NCBI GenBank assembly: GCA_963556255.1
Contig: OY744605.1
Location: forward strand, 35,081,396 to 35,145,395
Direction of reading: 5' to 3'
Length of the DNA stretch: 64,000 nt
From: Allolobophora icterica
Taxonomy: Eukaryota; Annelida; Clitellata; Crassiclitellata; Lumbricidae
Numbering within the stretch: position 1 is the first letter of the stretch; every line of letters begins with the position of its first letter. This document shows positions 20,753-33,127 of this stretch, one piece after another. The notes below the pieces were generated by a model that made no database searches, had not been told where the DNA came from, and saw only the letters and a list, made by a program, of their open reading frames with translations. The translations under genes were made by a program, and so were the position numbers.

Positions 20753-23700
20753 TGCAGTAGGCCCCCTATTCTGGAGAGTACAGTATAGTTTATAAGCCAA
20801 GAGATATCTTCCGTGAACAAAGCACAATGACTTTGAGATATATAGTTGGACATCTATTTGATCTTAGAGGCTACAGTAACATTCAGCTTTCTATAATTAT
20901 TGTATTGTATATTCGTTTATTCGATCAAACAGCTGTCAAAACGCAGCTGTTAACAATAAATTGAAATTTACAGTGAAGTATTAATAGAGACTAATTATAA
21001 AGATATTGTTCTGTATCAAAATAGTATATTATTTCGTCTAGATTACCAACAGAGAGCTAATTGTAATCGAATGAATTTTATTACGGCAAGTGGGAGTTAG
21101 CTAGTGTGATTAGACTGAGCACAATGCATAATAATTATTTCAGCAGATGTCAATATTTTCGAGCGTTGTGAACTGAATTTGTTTGGGTTTCTCAGACTTA
21201 ATGAAGAATGGAAAATGAAACCAAATAAGCAGAGGGCGTATACAACTTTCATCTGTTTTCCAGTGATGCCATTTGCTTTTCAGTCCACGTTGATTTTCGT
21301 TCCAGAAAATATGCTATGCCTGCAGATAAAGAATCAAGAGTTCGGTTTTTTCTTCGCCTCAGAAGGTCCAGCTGACATTTGCCTCAAAAGGCCCGACTTT
21401 GACCTTAGCGTGGCTGATTTGTCCTGTTGCATAGGCCTACAGGTTGTATGTATAGATTAGTGCAAAGCATACATGATCACGTTAGTCAGTCGGATTTAAT
21501 TCGTAATAATGGCCTATATATGTATGTAGCTGCACCATATATTATATGCGTGAGATATATATATATATATATATATACATTATACATTATGGAAGGCATG
21601 TATATCTGTGCTTCTGTCTAGCTGTATGTCTCCTGCCTACTTGTATGCATATTTGTCTGTCTGTCATTGGACCGTTACCTGAAAAGACAATTTTCGTGAA
21701 AGCTGTGGCTCGTTTATGCTCGTGTTTTGCTTGAATCACTGATCGATTTTCTGCGAACGACCTACTGTAGCTCAACTGCAGATCGATAGTCGATCAATTA
21801 TCAGTTGCTTTCATAAGCCGATATATTCGAGCTTTAATGTAAAACACTTGACTGCCTCGTTTCTTTGAGTCTTTATACTGCTTTCGAATAATATACATAA
21901 GAGTAAATGAGGTCCATAATTATCGATGATTATAATGATGATGGAGATGATGGCAGTAGAACGACAGTGCGACATGCATTTAAATATAATTAACTCGATT
22001 GAAAACAATTAATTACGACGACAGTGATGACGATGGTTGTGAAATGTTTACAGTGTGGAAAAATGTCGAATGAATGAAAATATGAACGTCGTTATTGTTG
22101 CCATTTTCATCGTTCTAATTTTCGTCGTCATTATCGATAAAAACAACAGGAATATCAGTTAAATTAATGAAAGTATTATTGGTAAATAAATCCAGATGAT
22201 CAATCAGCGGTGGATGAATTCGCATCAAAGGAATCGGACGGAGAGGAAGGCTGTCGCTGGCTCCTGTACAAATACATAACATCACGAAGTTTAATGCAAT
22301 GCATAACAACGCTCTCTAATGTAATCAAGTCTAGGCTTAATATGTGGATTTTGCCCGGGGCAATTCAGCGATGAGTGTTAGAGTTAAATCAATATGGAGT
22401 CGATATGTAAGATGTTTAGAATAGATAGGCTTTTGGTGACTTATTGATGTTTATGATACAGTGAGCTGTAGGCCTATTGCGCAGATGTGCACGTATTAAA
22501 GTGCACGGGGAAAGTGGAACAAGGTTGACTTAGTGCATGAGACGTGCACAAACCATAGGTCCACGATTTGACGCACACCCCAAAATAATTGGACGCACAC
22601 TCCTCACGTCCCCTCCCATCATACCCGTCTCCTTTCCGCCGCTCGTAGTCATACAATGAAAATGACTCAGAGTGACTCATTATAAAAAATTCAATTTAGA
22701 TAACATCTAATGCTTTAACATATGCCGTATTGTCGTTTACCAAAATATCGATGCAATGCCTATTCCTTGTGTGGATTTGATTTGGTGGGTGGACGCACGT
22801 GCGTGCAGTGCGTCCGCCTGCTGGCGCCTCTGATAAAATGTGATCGATTGAATGCAGTGCATTGTAATCTGATTTGACGTTATTAAAGTTAATGCTGCAT
22901 TTAATGCACTGTGCTGTGGCTTCATACATTCAATACATTGACAACGGAATACACCATGCAATCGGGTATGTTAGAATCCGATTATAATTTTGTAGGCCTA
23001 TGCGTTGAATAAAACTTCATACGCAAAGCACGCTTATGTTTATTGTCTTGCATTTCCAAACGCACCAGGCGTATACATATATAGGCAAATATTTAGACAC
23101 AAAGCTTGCCTAGCTATTACACTGAATAAGATCCTAAATCGACTGGAAATGATGCCTTAGACCAATGGAAGAGTCAACAAATAAATGCAGACAAGTAGCA
23201 GTTTTAATCGCCATCCGTCGAGTTTCCACAACTTCAAATATGTGCACTATCGACCTCTTCTATACGTTTTACGCCGTTAAATTGCATGTCTAGACTTAGG
23301 AGGCCATACACCGATCGATTCCAGTGCAATTGGATCGATTCGGTGTGCAGAAGCAAAAGCTCCGTAACGATCGGTGTCAGTCTGAATATGGTCAGAAGTT
23401 TTCAGTCTGGTCGGATCTGTTTAGGGCACACTAGTCAGTTGACCTCCGAACTCCTCCCAATTGAACTCGAATGACCCGACACACAAGTGGGCGAGTCTGT
23501 CACGAGTCTCACGACTCACTTCTAGCAGCAATTTTCGAAGCAAGCTGGTGCACAGCTCCCGACTGATTTACCGCACACCTATCCGATCCGATTTGACTTA
23601 ACCGTTCTGATTGAAGACAATTTTTCACCGATCAGCTGACCATTAGACCGACTGAAATTTGTTTCGCCGGTTCGTTGTACGACCACCTCTAGGTCTGAGA

Positions 23701-24580
23701 GCGACCTGCAGATTGTATAGATGCACTTTAGCGTATACAAGATGAACATCTCATCACTTCATCAGTCATTTAAGACATTCAGCTATGACGCAAACCAGTG
23801 GAACGTGCATCATCGAATCGGGAAGAATCTTTCTCAAACAAACAATTCCTTCGAAACATTGCACCGTGTATTCCAACAGCTGTCACCATCCAACGATATT
23901 AGGCCTACAAACCAGTGGTAGATTTATGCCCTGAAAAGCATTTTGTCAAATAACGATTGGAGTGTCACCTGGCAGAAGATGTCAGACAGTAGTATCTCAC
24001 CAAGAATAAATACTGACAGCTACATCATCAATTACATCACAGTTTCAAGTAAACAACAGTTATTCCTTTCATGTGAATGCGTTTCATATGTTCTCTTATT
24101 TTCTTGCAATGCCTAACATGATGTAGCTTAAGACCAAGCCTTCCAGCCTTCCATCACATCTTCAGTCAATATCGTCCTCCTAAACTGTTGTGTTCCTCCT
24201 ATACTGGCTCGTTGCTAAAACGCAGGACAACATCAGATCATTCGTAGGATCGCGTGCTTTCAGCTGCTGCGCTCCTCATATTTGGTATCGGCTACCACAA
24301 AAGACCCGATTTTCCATCTCGGTATTTTGTCTTTTAGGCTAAATCACGAGTAAAGACCAAGGTAGGCCTACTACAAAGGTCAGATTAAAAACTGCAAAGA
24401 TCAGAGTCTATACCTCTAGCGAATATATATTGGCCCTTTGGATGCAGATTTTTTTTATTTTGGGCGCGTAATAAGCGCTTTAAATAATTAAATAAGTAAA
24501 ACTGCTGGAAGTAAGAACGGTGGTGTGGTCTGTAGGCCCTATATAAGAGAAGTGGGCGAAATACTTGTAAGGTTTTTTTT
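20753..24580. other. Gene-free stretch
   Basis: No gene or delimited transposon could be supported over 3.8 kb. Minor items: a (TA)n run at about 21555-21576, an 'ATGATGATGGAGATGATGG' purine run near 21933, and scattered TAGGCCTA motifs. Short ORFs (for example 21179-21460 and 22474-22680) show no family resemblance. Confidence 0.5.
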
Positions 24581-24584
24581 ATCT

Positions 24585-25098
24585 GAAAGCTGGTAGAAAC
24601 AAAAACGAATACTAAATGTAATGGTATATTTATGGGGTTTCATAGCCTACTTTATAGGCCTATTATAGGCCTATAGGCTATTTAAACCCTAATGCATAAT
24701 ATATGGGATACGGAAGCAGAAAAAGTTAAGTCTACAGACTTAACTATTTCTGCCCTCCTAGACTGTTGTGTCTATAGACTTAACTATAAAGGCGCTGTGA
24801 AGAATCAAAGTTTATGACCAAATGGTCTTCTCTGAGAGCAGGCAAAGGAAGACGAAGACTAAATGTAGTCGTATATTTATGAGGTTTTATAAGCCCATTT
24901 GCCTTTGTATTAAATGTATCATTGCCTTTGTATCCAATGTATTATGTACTAGGTTTTAGACTGGCCTAGTGCTGTAGTGCATAATACATTGGATACAGAC
25001 AGAAGCAGAGATAGTTAAGTCTAGACTCTAGAGACTTTGTAAAGAACGAGGTATGGGTAATGACCAAATGGCCAACACTTTAAGAAGAGATGCAGAAA
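24585..25098. repeat. Diverged tandem duplication of about 260 bp
   Basis: Two copies share blocks in the same order: ACTAAATGTAATGGTATATTTATG against ACTAAATGTAGTCGTATATTTATG, then GCATAATA(T/C)AT..GGATAC, AGAAGCAGA..TTAAGTCTA, and ATGACCAAATGG. The first copy starts near 24595 and the second near 24845. The second is interrupted at its end by the MITE at 25099. Confidence 0.6.
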
Positions 25099-25290
25099 CA
25101 GGGGCGTAACTTTGGTCTGAAAAGTGGGGGGTACCAATTTCTAACATACACGAAGCAAGGCTGACTGCGATCTCTGGGAAGGCATAATAAAAAATATTGA
25201 TTGGCATTGTTCAAAAAGTGGGGTACGGTACCCTCAGTTCAAAAAGTGGGGGTACGGGTACCCCTCGTACCACCCCAAATTACGCCTATG
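25099..25290 (+). mobile_element. hAT-type MITE (CAGGGGCGTAA family), copy 1
   Basis: Ends CAGGGGCGTAA and TTACGCCTATG are imperfect inverted repeats, flanked by the direct 8-bp duplication TGCAGAAA (25091-25098 and 25291-25298). The body contains two inverted AAAAAGTGGGG/GGTACC motifs. A second copy lies inverted at 31256-31452 and a truncated one at 46964-47010. Confidence 0.92.
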
Positions 25291-25409
25291 TGCAGAAACG
25301 AAGGTAAACGCTAACAGTTTTGACCACTGATTCAAATTTGCAGTTTACATAGTAATGTAATTTATACTTTTAAATAATAATTATTTTAAAATATGGCCTA
25401 TGGAATTTC

Positions 25410-26660
25410 TTACTTCAGTTCCTCTTCTCGCATCTGCATCTCCTTCAGTTCATTTAGTATCTTCCTTTCGGCTGCTGTTGGCTTCGACGTCGATGTCTTC
25501 GGTCGTTGCAGCAGCATCATCGGTTCCTGCTGCTTCTGCGACCTTCCGCCAAACACGGCTTCCAGTTCGTTAACCTGCTCCACACTCTGACCAGCTATCG
25601 AATGTCTCGCCCTTCCGTTGACAGTTGTGGTAGCGTTTGGTTCAGACGCCTTGACTTCGACAGCCACCTGCTTCCCGTCTAGTGTATGGTAGTTAGCCCC
25701 TCCGACCACCTGTTTCGTCTCAGCCGAATGAGTAGACCCAGGCGGACACTTGAAGGAAATCGGACTCGGGGTTTCCGCGAGCTGCTTCGGTATGATTTCG
25801 ACGTACTTGACTGGCTCCCCGGCGCGTTCTTCCGAAATTGTATGTATGGCGCCCTGCGACCTGAGTGCAAGTTCCCTCTCCTTCTCCTTGAGCAATTCCA
25901 ACTGGAGTCGGTTGCTCGCCAGCTTCTTCATGCTCACCTTGACACTCGGATCAGCCGCCTGGTAGTAGTTCCCGTTGGACGACGTCACCTCGATCTCAAC
26001 GTTCATCGTGTCTCGTCCCTGTGGGTCGACTCCCAGCGGCAAGAGACCCCTGGCCTGTCGCAGGGCGTCTTCCCTCTCGCCTGCCAGTCGTATCTCCCTC
26101 TCAATCGGAGTCTCGTTGGCCGGGATGTAGGCCAGCTTCCTCTCGCTCGTTGTGTCTGGATCCTCGTAGGGCCGGACCTTAAAACCGGCGTTCTCTGTAG
26201 TTTCTCTCCTCGGACTGGCTGCGTCAGAGTCCGTATAATCCCTATCGTCCCTCCTTGAAACAGGTGCCTTGTGAGGAACTGGTTTTGGTTCTGGAAGCGT
26301 AAAGGGCGTCTCGTTGTCGTTGGTTTCCTCGGGAACGGTGAATCCCATCTCCTTCCAGCGACCCCGAAGCTCCAGTTCCTTCCTCCGTTGCTCCATCAGT
26401 TCCTGAACGATGCGACTCTCCCCCGGATGCGCGTATCTCGACGCCTCAGGTCCATCGTACGATGGTTCGTGGTTGGCTGGAGAGACAGAAGATGGAGGAG
26501 ACTCGCTTTCATAGTCCTCAGCAGCCGACCTGTGTTGTTGGTGGTAGGCGTACTGTCGCGTGGAAGCCAGTTCCTCTTCGCGCCGGTGCTGGGCTATAAA
26601 TTCCTCTTCCATGACGTCATTAGTTCGACGATGGTTAGAACCGGAAGTAAATAGCTCCAT
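25410..26660 (-). CDS. AKAP2/MISP-like protein, large exon
   Basis: Second visible coding exon, joined in phase 0 to 28947-28636; together about 520 aa. The acceptor is TTGCAG|ATGGAG. The key family motif is 'ETPIEREIRLAGEREDALR' (about residues 287-305 of the joined protein), followed by 'ARGLLP', matching the C-terminal domain shared by AKAP2 and MISP proteins, which in vertebrates act in PKA anchoring and at the actin cortex. The rest is charged and low-complexity, with Glu/Arg-rich helical stretches ('VQELMEQRRKELELRGRWKEMG'-type segment near residues 190-211, and the last 20 residues). The terminal codons overlap a strong donor: GAACTGAA|GTAAGA (exon end at 25414). The TAA at 25410-25412 may therefore be intronic, and at least one more exon may follow. 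The exact family member is uncertain. Confidence 0.75.
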   Translation of the reverse strand: MELFTSGSNHRRTNDVMEEEFIAQHRREEELASTRQYAYHQQHRSAAEDYESESPPSSVSPANHEPSYDGPEASRYAHPGESRIVQELMEQRRKELELRGRWKEMGFTVPEETNDNETPFTLPEPKPVPHKAPVSRRDDRDYTDSDAASPRRETTENAGFKVRPYEDPDTTSERKLAYIPANETPIEREIRLAGEREDALRQARGLLPLGVDPQGRDTMNVEIEVTSSNGNYYQAADPSVKVSMKKLASNRLQLELLKEKERELALRSQGAIHTISEERAGEPVKYVEIIPKQLAETPSPISFKCPPGSTHSAETKQVVGGANYHTLDGKQVAVEVKASEPNATTTVNGRARHSIAGQSVEQVNELEAVFGGRSQKQQEPMMLLQRPKTSTSKPTAAERKILNELKEMQMREEELK

Positions 26661-27250
26661 CTGCAATTAAGCATCGTGTCCAATTAATTTCTGGTCATTT
26701 CTGCCACTCCAGGTAAAAAATTCCTTCCGAGTTAATTAACACCCATCGATATTCTCAATTATAAGCGAGGACTTTACCTGCGATTATTTACCTATTTACT
26801 TACTTACTTACTAAACTTATTATCCTGCGGGTAAGATATTGAGAACCCGTTCGGCATGAGCTGGTTAGTTAATACCAATTAGATTAACAATAGCAATTAG
26901 CCTGCTGCAAAAGTTAGACTTTGACGAAAGATATCGACAAGTCTAACCAGAAGTTACTGATTGGAAACATTTAATAACTGCTGCGATCGTGCTAGAGACG
27001 TGTTGCTATGTCTCTAACCGATTACGTAAATGGTATTTGTAAGTCTTCATAATTATATATTCGTACATTCGTGACATACGCAGATTTAGGCGGTATGCCT
27101 CCATTTCGTCAAGGATATTTCTGGCAAACTCATAGGTCTCGAATTGTCTTAATAACTATAACTCACTTCTTGTTGGGTTTACAAAGTTAAACATGCTTTA
27201 ACTGGTAAGAGTTGAGAACTCTTTGGCTATAACTAATATGTCTAAATATG
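26661..27250. other. AKAP2/MISP-like intron, left part
   Basis: No feature beyond the splice acceptor region and AT-rich DNA. Confidence 0.45.
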
Positions 27251-27254
27251 AACA

Positions 27255-27470
27255 ACTAAACTCTGTGCTTAAACCCTTGCATTGGCTTCCTGTCCAACAA
27301 AAGATTATCTCAAATTGGGGCCGATAGCTGGTAAAACACTGAACTCTCGCCAACCACAATACGTACAAAATCAATCCTTATTAGTGAGACTTATCATTAT
27401 TCAATATTCCAGATCACGTGATTGTCTTTCTCTGGTCATACCTAGGACTAGAACATTTAAGTTTCTGTCA
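27255..27470 (+). mobile_element. LINE C-terminal fragment in intron
   Basis: Broken frames read 'LNSVLKPLHWLPVQQKI' and then 'LSLVIPRTRTFKF', corresponding to the LHWLPV and V-P-R-R blocks of L2/CR1-type LINE proteins. It is short, frameshifted and without a recognisable tail. Confidence 0.6.
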
Positions 27471-27475
27471 TGATC

Positions 27476-27912
27476 AGCAACTGCTGGTCAAGCATTGGAT
27501 GTAAATGTACAAATCATGAGTCTGGTTTTAATCCTCCCATGCTTTATCAGCCTGGCTTCTGAAACAAGTCTGGGCAGGGCTTCCAGATACAGCACAAGTG
27601 AGGGCTGCGAAACCGAAGTAAATAACCGGAAGTCAAAATAATTGTCCACAACAACAGTAAAGCAGCATTGTGCAAATACTAAAGCAATTGGATTAGTACT
27701 TCTGTGATAAATTTTTAACATTCTTGCGTTTTGTTAAATGACTGTTCGTACTGACACTCGAGTCTTTGTCTTGGTATTGCAAACCAAGACCACGACTTTG
27801 AACCTCAAGACCAAGACTTTGAACGTCAAGATCAAGACCAAGACAAAGACTTTTAAAAACGAACTCAAGTGCACTCGAGACCAGGACCTCGGTCTCGAGG
27901 ATAACAAGACTG
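27476..27912 (+). mobile_element. CAGTCTTG family copy, 5'-truncated, in intron
   Basis: Matches the right half of the complete element at 48059-48932 in order: AAGCATTGGATGTA..ATGTACAAATC, AAATAACCGGAAGTCAAAATAATTGTCC (given in parts), the GACCAA tract, AAAAACGAACTCAAGTGCAC, and the terminus AACAAGACTG ending at 27912. The left terminus is missing. Confidence 0.8.
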
Positions 27913-28370
27913 AAATTCTGCTCTGTTAAATTGTATGGGTTTATGTCATTCGACTCACTTCAATTCAGGATGCTGCCCAGTCATTAAACATCCGGCCTTT
28001 GTACACACTATTTCGTCTAAGATTACTATACCTGTGTCTCATCGTTTAAGCAAACATTACATCTCTTACGGATTTTACGATCTCACGGACCTGATTACGA
28101 CCTAATTTTTGGTGCGCCATTGTTGATGCCGTGTGCATCTGACATCGGCGCGATAGGAGTTAGAAATTACGACCTAATCTACAAGGTCACTGGTGGCAAT
28201 CCAGTCATTTGCAGTTTGGCTATAAATGTCATTATGGGTATGCATTACAGCCTTCGCATGTCTACCATACACACATGGTTTCAATCTGTATTATGAGGTT
28301 AATCAGTCGATATAGCAGAATGTGCGCTTGAAGGATCGGAGGCAAAACCAGAGAACGATTGCCAGTGTAG
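27913..28370. other. AKAP2/MISP-like intron, middle part
   Basis: Nothing supported apart from two copies of ATTACGACCTAAT (28092 and 28166 regions), a small direct repeat. Confidence 0.4.
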
Positions 28371-28374
28371 TCAT

Positions 28375-28600
28375 ACAAACATAATCAGAGAAAGAGTCAA
28401 AGAAAGAGGGACATTCACAGTTAGTGGACCCGCCATTTGGAACTCTCTATTTCCTCGTGGTCCTCTGTTTCCTCTTGTTGAGACTATCTTTCGATTTTTG
28501 GTTCTTAATGTTCCCTGTTGTCCGGCTTCAGTGGGCACTTTCGAACTGTTATAGAGGGCATTGTACTGTGTAGCATTGTACTGCATTGTAGTATATTGTA
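28375..28600 (+). mobile_element. LINE 3' fragment in intron
   Basis: The plus strand reads 'RERVKERGTFTVSGPAIWNSLFPRG', the F-V-GP-WNSLP block of L2/CR1-like LINEs, then a stop and a tail of repeated GCATTGTACTG/TATTGTATTG. The fragment ends about 35 bp from the AKAP2/MISP-like donor. Confidence 0.7.
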
Positions 28601-28635
28601 TTGTTTAGAGAAACAGAGACAACAGATTAACTCAC

Positions 28636-28947
28636 ATTTCCGTTGACGTGATCCATCTTCTTGCGTTCCACTTGACTCAGCTGGACTCTATGTTCGAGGT
28701 CCCTCCTCAGCAGCTCCGAGTCTCGGTCGGCCTCGGTCAGTTCAGCCAGGTTGCCTCCGCCGCCGCCGCCGCTGCCAACTGACCGGTCACTGCTGTCGCC
28801 CCAGGTGATGTCGTCCACACCTGCAGCAGCCGTCGAATGACCAGTGATGTGGTTGCTGTAGTTGGTGGTCGACTGATGCTTAGTAGCAAATGGCGCACTG
28901 CTACTAGCAACGACGCTCGTCGTAGCAGGCACTTTGTAGAAAGGCAT
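28636..28947 (-). CDS. AKAP2/MISP-like protein, first coding exon
   Basis: Starts with 'MPFYKVPATT' and ends with 'DHVNGN' at the donor AAT|GTGAGT, phase 0, matching the acceptor at 26660. It encodes 104 residues: a Ser/Thr/Ala-rich N-terminus, a Gly run of six (about residues 60-65), then a charged segment 'LAELTEADRDSELLRRDLEHRVQLSQVERKKMD' (split here only by description) that should form a helix. No signal peptide or membrane segment, which fits a cytoplasmic scaffold. Upstream 5' exons cannot be excluded. The pairing with the large exon rests on strand, phase, spacing (about 2 kb) and similar charged composition. Confidence 0.65.
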
Positions 28948-30915
28948 GTTCTCCTGCGCTATAGCACTTTCACTTGACTTACTAGAGACCCTGAGCTAGA
29001 CAGATTGATAGTGAGCAAGCGACGAGACCTTATTCGCGTACAGCTTTCGCATGCGTGCAGACGCCAAGTGTTTGTCTGTGAACGGACTTTATATTGAGTC
29101 AACAACGAGCTGCTGTTTCGTGTCAAAATTCAAGGCAGAACGATCTGTGGGAGGCTCAGACAATGGCTCGACCGTTGAAGAAGCGAGGACCGTATACGGA
29201 ATTCTCCTAATTCCAGGCAGCGGATTAAGTCAGTCGGTAAATTCCTGCAGAGAAAACACACATGACTAATAGAGCACCGCAGTTAGACTACCGGGCGTCA
29301 TATTGATGTCGTAGTTGACATCATTGATTGACACCAGTTGCCTAAGTTAACTTAATGCTGTGTTATACGCCTACACATAATGAATAAATATATTAAACCT
29401 TCCTCAGCTATTTGTATAGGGTTATTGTGCAGTAGATCTAAATGCGACCAACATTTCACCTTTGCATATAGGTTTAAATCAATGAATCATATGCAAATCT
29501 AATGAATCACGTAGGCCCCTAACTTATAGGGAGAGGTTGTCGTGAATAATTGCTGCTGTGTTTGTCCATGTGAGAGTCAAAATATCGTTAACCCCAATGC
29601 GCCCCCTCCAATGACGCCCGCACTGTTTATATGAGAGATCAGTTATCTCAACACATAGGCTGTATGGCCATTGGCCATGCACTTCATGTAGTGCAGTGCC
29701 AGACTTTGAGGTCTTCTGATCCTGGTATGACATTAAGCATTTTGGAAACAAATCAACTGCCTGAGGCTTAGTTGTTATAAACATGTAAAATATGTAGCCC
29801 ATAACGAAATCGACCATGAAATTCTCTAATGTTGGGTCTACAATTTTATAATGTTATAGGCATACAACACAATTAAAATGAGCATACTATCCATGAATTA
29901 ACTCTCTTGATTCGAAATAACGAGTAGGCCTACTGATCGTTTGTCAAATACACGATAGCAGTAATAGTTAGGAGACCTTCTTTCGATTCCTAAAACTCGT
30001 GAGATGTGAAAGTTGCTGTCGAGGACTAAGAATAACAGAAATATTTAAATTATATATATATATATATAACAGGTCCTACCTAGAGGCCATCACAAGATCA
30101 TCATTCACTCGACCGTATACCCTGTTTTCGATCACCCAACACAAAAACCTCGTGATTTATTGCCTACGCAACGTCCGCATCGGCTGCATACCTCCCCGGA
30201 ATCATCGGCATTGAAATGAGCTTCTAACTTGCAAATCGATTCAACTGCCGATTTGTTTCCTTTGTTTGATGCCTTCGCAGTACTTGAATTATAATATGTA
30301 ACTCACTTTCGATTAAACATAATGTATACGGACAAGCACAGAATTTGCACAAGACTCATAGTCACACATCCTCGCATCTATATGACATTTCTGGACTGCA
30401 TGCATTCTGCACGCCAGCTGTTCATTTAAATGTAAATCACAAAAATTTCTAAGTACAGCGCAAAAGATGCGCCGAGAGACCAGATAATTTGCCGGCGCTA
30501 TATATCAACTCAACTCCACAAGAGCCAGGTTGTTTGACCAGTTTCGGTGGTATAGGTCAGGATCTGGGAGGGATCGAGCAGGGAGACATCGTGATGCTAG
30601 GGTAGAAAGTGATGATGGTATAGGAACGTTGGTCGTAAGATGGTGCAGGGGCAGAATCATCTTTCATAAAGGCTGCATAATAGGACTATGTATGGCATAG
30701 AGAAGACATACACGCCAGTTGGGCTACTATAAGGTCAGGTAAGGTCATCGCTCATGGTTAGACGCCTCATTGAAAGTCCTCAGAAGTGGGGTCATACTCT
30801 AGATTGGTGGATCTTTTGGCTGAGGCACATATACAGCAGTAACAATCCAGCATTTAAACAACCAATTGCCTTATGAAGGCTTATGTGGTTTGACAATGAT
30901 TTCTCAGTTTCGGTT
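28948..30915. other. Upstream flank of the AKAP2/MISP-like gene
   Basis: Presumed 5' region of the minus-strand gene. No TATA box or other element is convincing. A (TA)n run lies at about 30051-30068. A 97-codon minus-strand frame (29524-29817) has no recognisable domain. Confidence 0.4.
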
Positions 30916-30917
30916 GA

Positions 30918-30990
30918 CTCAAGGGATCGAACCCCGACGCACAGGTCAAACGACAAACGCATTAGCAATCACCTGAGAAATAACCCAAAC
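30918..30990 (-). repeat. tRNA-derived SINE head
   Basis: On the minus strand a D-arm-like TCTCAGGTGATTGCTAATGC (A-box position, near 30979-30960) is followed about 35 bases later by a perfect B box GGGGTTCGATCCC (30935-30923). The spacing is that of a tRNA, but the acceptor stem does not close and no CCA-type end follows. A SINE head or tRNA pseudogene is likely. The 3' end of the SINE could not be placed. Confidence 0.45.
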
Positions 30991-31255
30991 TCATGAACAG
31001 AATTAAACTGTACACAATACAATGACAATGGCGTTCACCATGCGTATCGTCGGCCTATTTCTAGTCCATCAGGCCTCCGGTATCAAGCTGTTGAAAGGCT
31101 ATCTAAAGACCTGTATCAAAGTTCAGCGCTTGTCATTCGCTAAAAAAGGAGCCATATAAATGCCCATGTCAAACAAATGTACCAACATGACACATGCATC
31201 AAAGTGGAAGCCAGACGTTAAAGTGTGTATATATTTATATATATACATACATACA

Positions 31256-31452
31256 CATAGGCGTAATTTGTGGGGAGTACGAGGGGTGCCCGTACCTCCC
31301 ACTTTTGGACTGGGGGCACCGTACCCCACTTTTTGAACAATACCAATCAATATTTTATTAATGTACCTTCCTAGAAATCGCAGTCTCAGCCTTGCTTCGT
31401 ATATGTAAGAAATTGGTACCCCCCCACTTTTTAGACAAACGTTACGCCCCTG
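31256..31452 (-). mobile_element. hAT-type MITE (CAGGGGCGTAA family), copy 2, inverted
   Basis: Ends CATAGGCGTAA and TTACGCCCCTG with the 8-bp duplication TACATACA (31248-31255 and 31453-31460). The body is the reverse complement of copy 1 at 25099-25290, with scattered substitutions; shared blocks include AATATTTTATTAA and CAGCCTTGCTTCGT. Confidence 0.92.
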
Positions 31453-31460
31453 TACATACA

Positions 31461-33125
31461 TATATTAATCTCTCCACTTCATACATAGGCCTATATATTT
31501 CAATGCCGATAATTCCAAAGAGGTATGCATATATATATATAAATGCATATAATTAAATCTCCACTTCAACCTTTCCGACTTCCCGACTTCCTTTGTATTT
31601 CCTAATCAGCGTGTTTCCTAATCAGTGTGTTTCCTAATCAGTCTGTCACCTTCCTTGTTCCGCAAATGCTTGAAGTCTGTTTTCTTTGATCGTGCTTCCT
31701 CTCTGCTTGATGGGGAACGCCGCTGTTGAGTTTATTCTTGAAATTGCGCTTTACAAAGTGTCACCCATGTTATGTTATGTTATGTTATGTTAATACTTCA
31801 AAACCACGATGCATTTCGTTTTGCTATTCGTCACCCTACCCTCCCCACCCTTGCAGAAGAGTGATTAGACCTTGTCATGACGTCACCACGAAGGTTGTTC
31901 AGTGCAGGTGATTGTATTTATGAGGAGAGAGGCCTACGTTATAACAACGATGCCGTAGCAGGCCTATGATCGTCTATGAAACTGCTGCAGGACAGAAATT
32001 CCACAGAAGTCAAACACGTCTAGTACTGAGCCAAGGAGGTCTCCCCGACTGAGCTGACGTCATGTCCGCGTGCCATGTCATATTATTGATATCGACAGCA
32101 CACGTGTATCGCAGTTTGCTTATGTAATTGTAGGCCCTATGTATTGTTGTGGTTGCGTCCCTGTGATCGTATGCATACGTGTGTGCGTTTATGTGTGTGA
32201 TTGTGTTGGTCTGAGTCTATTTGTGCTCGTGTTAATGTGTGCTTGGGCGTTTGCTTATGACTGTGTGATTGTGCGCTTATGTGTGCTTGTGGTTGCCTGT
32301 GTGATTGCAGGTGTGCTCGTGTGTACGTTTTGTTGTGTCTACATGTTCATGCGCGTGAGTGTTGCCAACTGTGTGGGTCTGTAATAGGCCTTTTATAGAG
32401 GTAGGCCTACAGTAGGCTCAGAGGCCTTCCTCACGATCGCAAACACCGCCTCCTCTAACTAACAAATAAAGATCTATAGACTGACATTTAGACCTTTGAC
32501 CCGATGAGTTTTATGTGGGAAAATTTAACGTCATTAAGTTTGCAAACAAAGTCTGAATAGAGTTCTTGCTGCTGTTACAAAGAAATGTTAATTTATGAGC
32601 TCCATGTAGTTGTTAACCTAAGCCGAGAATTCACGTTGCATCATATGGCTTGGAAAAGAATTGTAAATTCATATACCACCGCTTATAAAGTAGCTTCCTG
32701 ATTCAGAATTCGAATGCAACGCATATAGACCATCTACATAAATTAAGTGATGAGCTATATAAAAGTAGGGCCTACGCTTAGACAGACACGTGACTGGGCA
32801 CGTGTGTGCGTGGTCCTGATGTGGAGCTGGCTGACCAATAGTAATGAGAGGTGTTAGTCACGTGGTCCAGATGAATGAGTAACGAAGAGGTAGGCCTATA
32901 CAATCTACATACTGAAATGTAGCCTGGAAGAGTCGATATACCGATCAAGAAGTCTTTCAAAAATGAATCATGAATTGAATTTTTTTAAATACTGCAGGGG
33001 TTAAAACATCTGCAGCAGAAATGCACGAAATAAACGTCTTGACGAAAATTAATACATGTAACTTTTATAACTATTTCTGAGTTATGTCAATCAATCAATC
33101 AAATCAAACTGTGTGTTCTAATAAA
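31461..33125. other. Gene-free stretch
   Basis: Contains a short (TGTTA)n at about 31769-31792, three copies of GTGTTTCCTAATCAG near 31610-31640, and a GTGTGTGCTT-rich region at 32170-32380 that only yields a fake valine/cysteine-rich ORF. Confidence 0.5.
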
Positions 33126-33127
33126 AG

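Noticed and set aside
23286..23720. MITE around the ACCGATCGATT motifs
   Set aside because: No matching terminal inverted repeats or flanking duplication by eye.
25686..26654. Plus-strand ORFs of 127-190 codons opposite the AKAP2/MISP-like exon
   Set aside because: Shadows of the minus-strand coding exon; no motifs.
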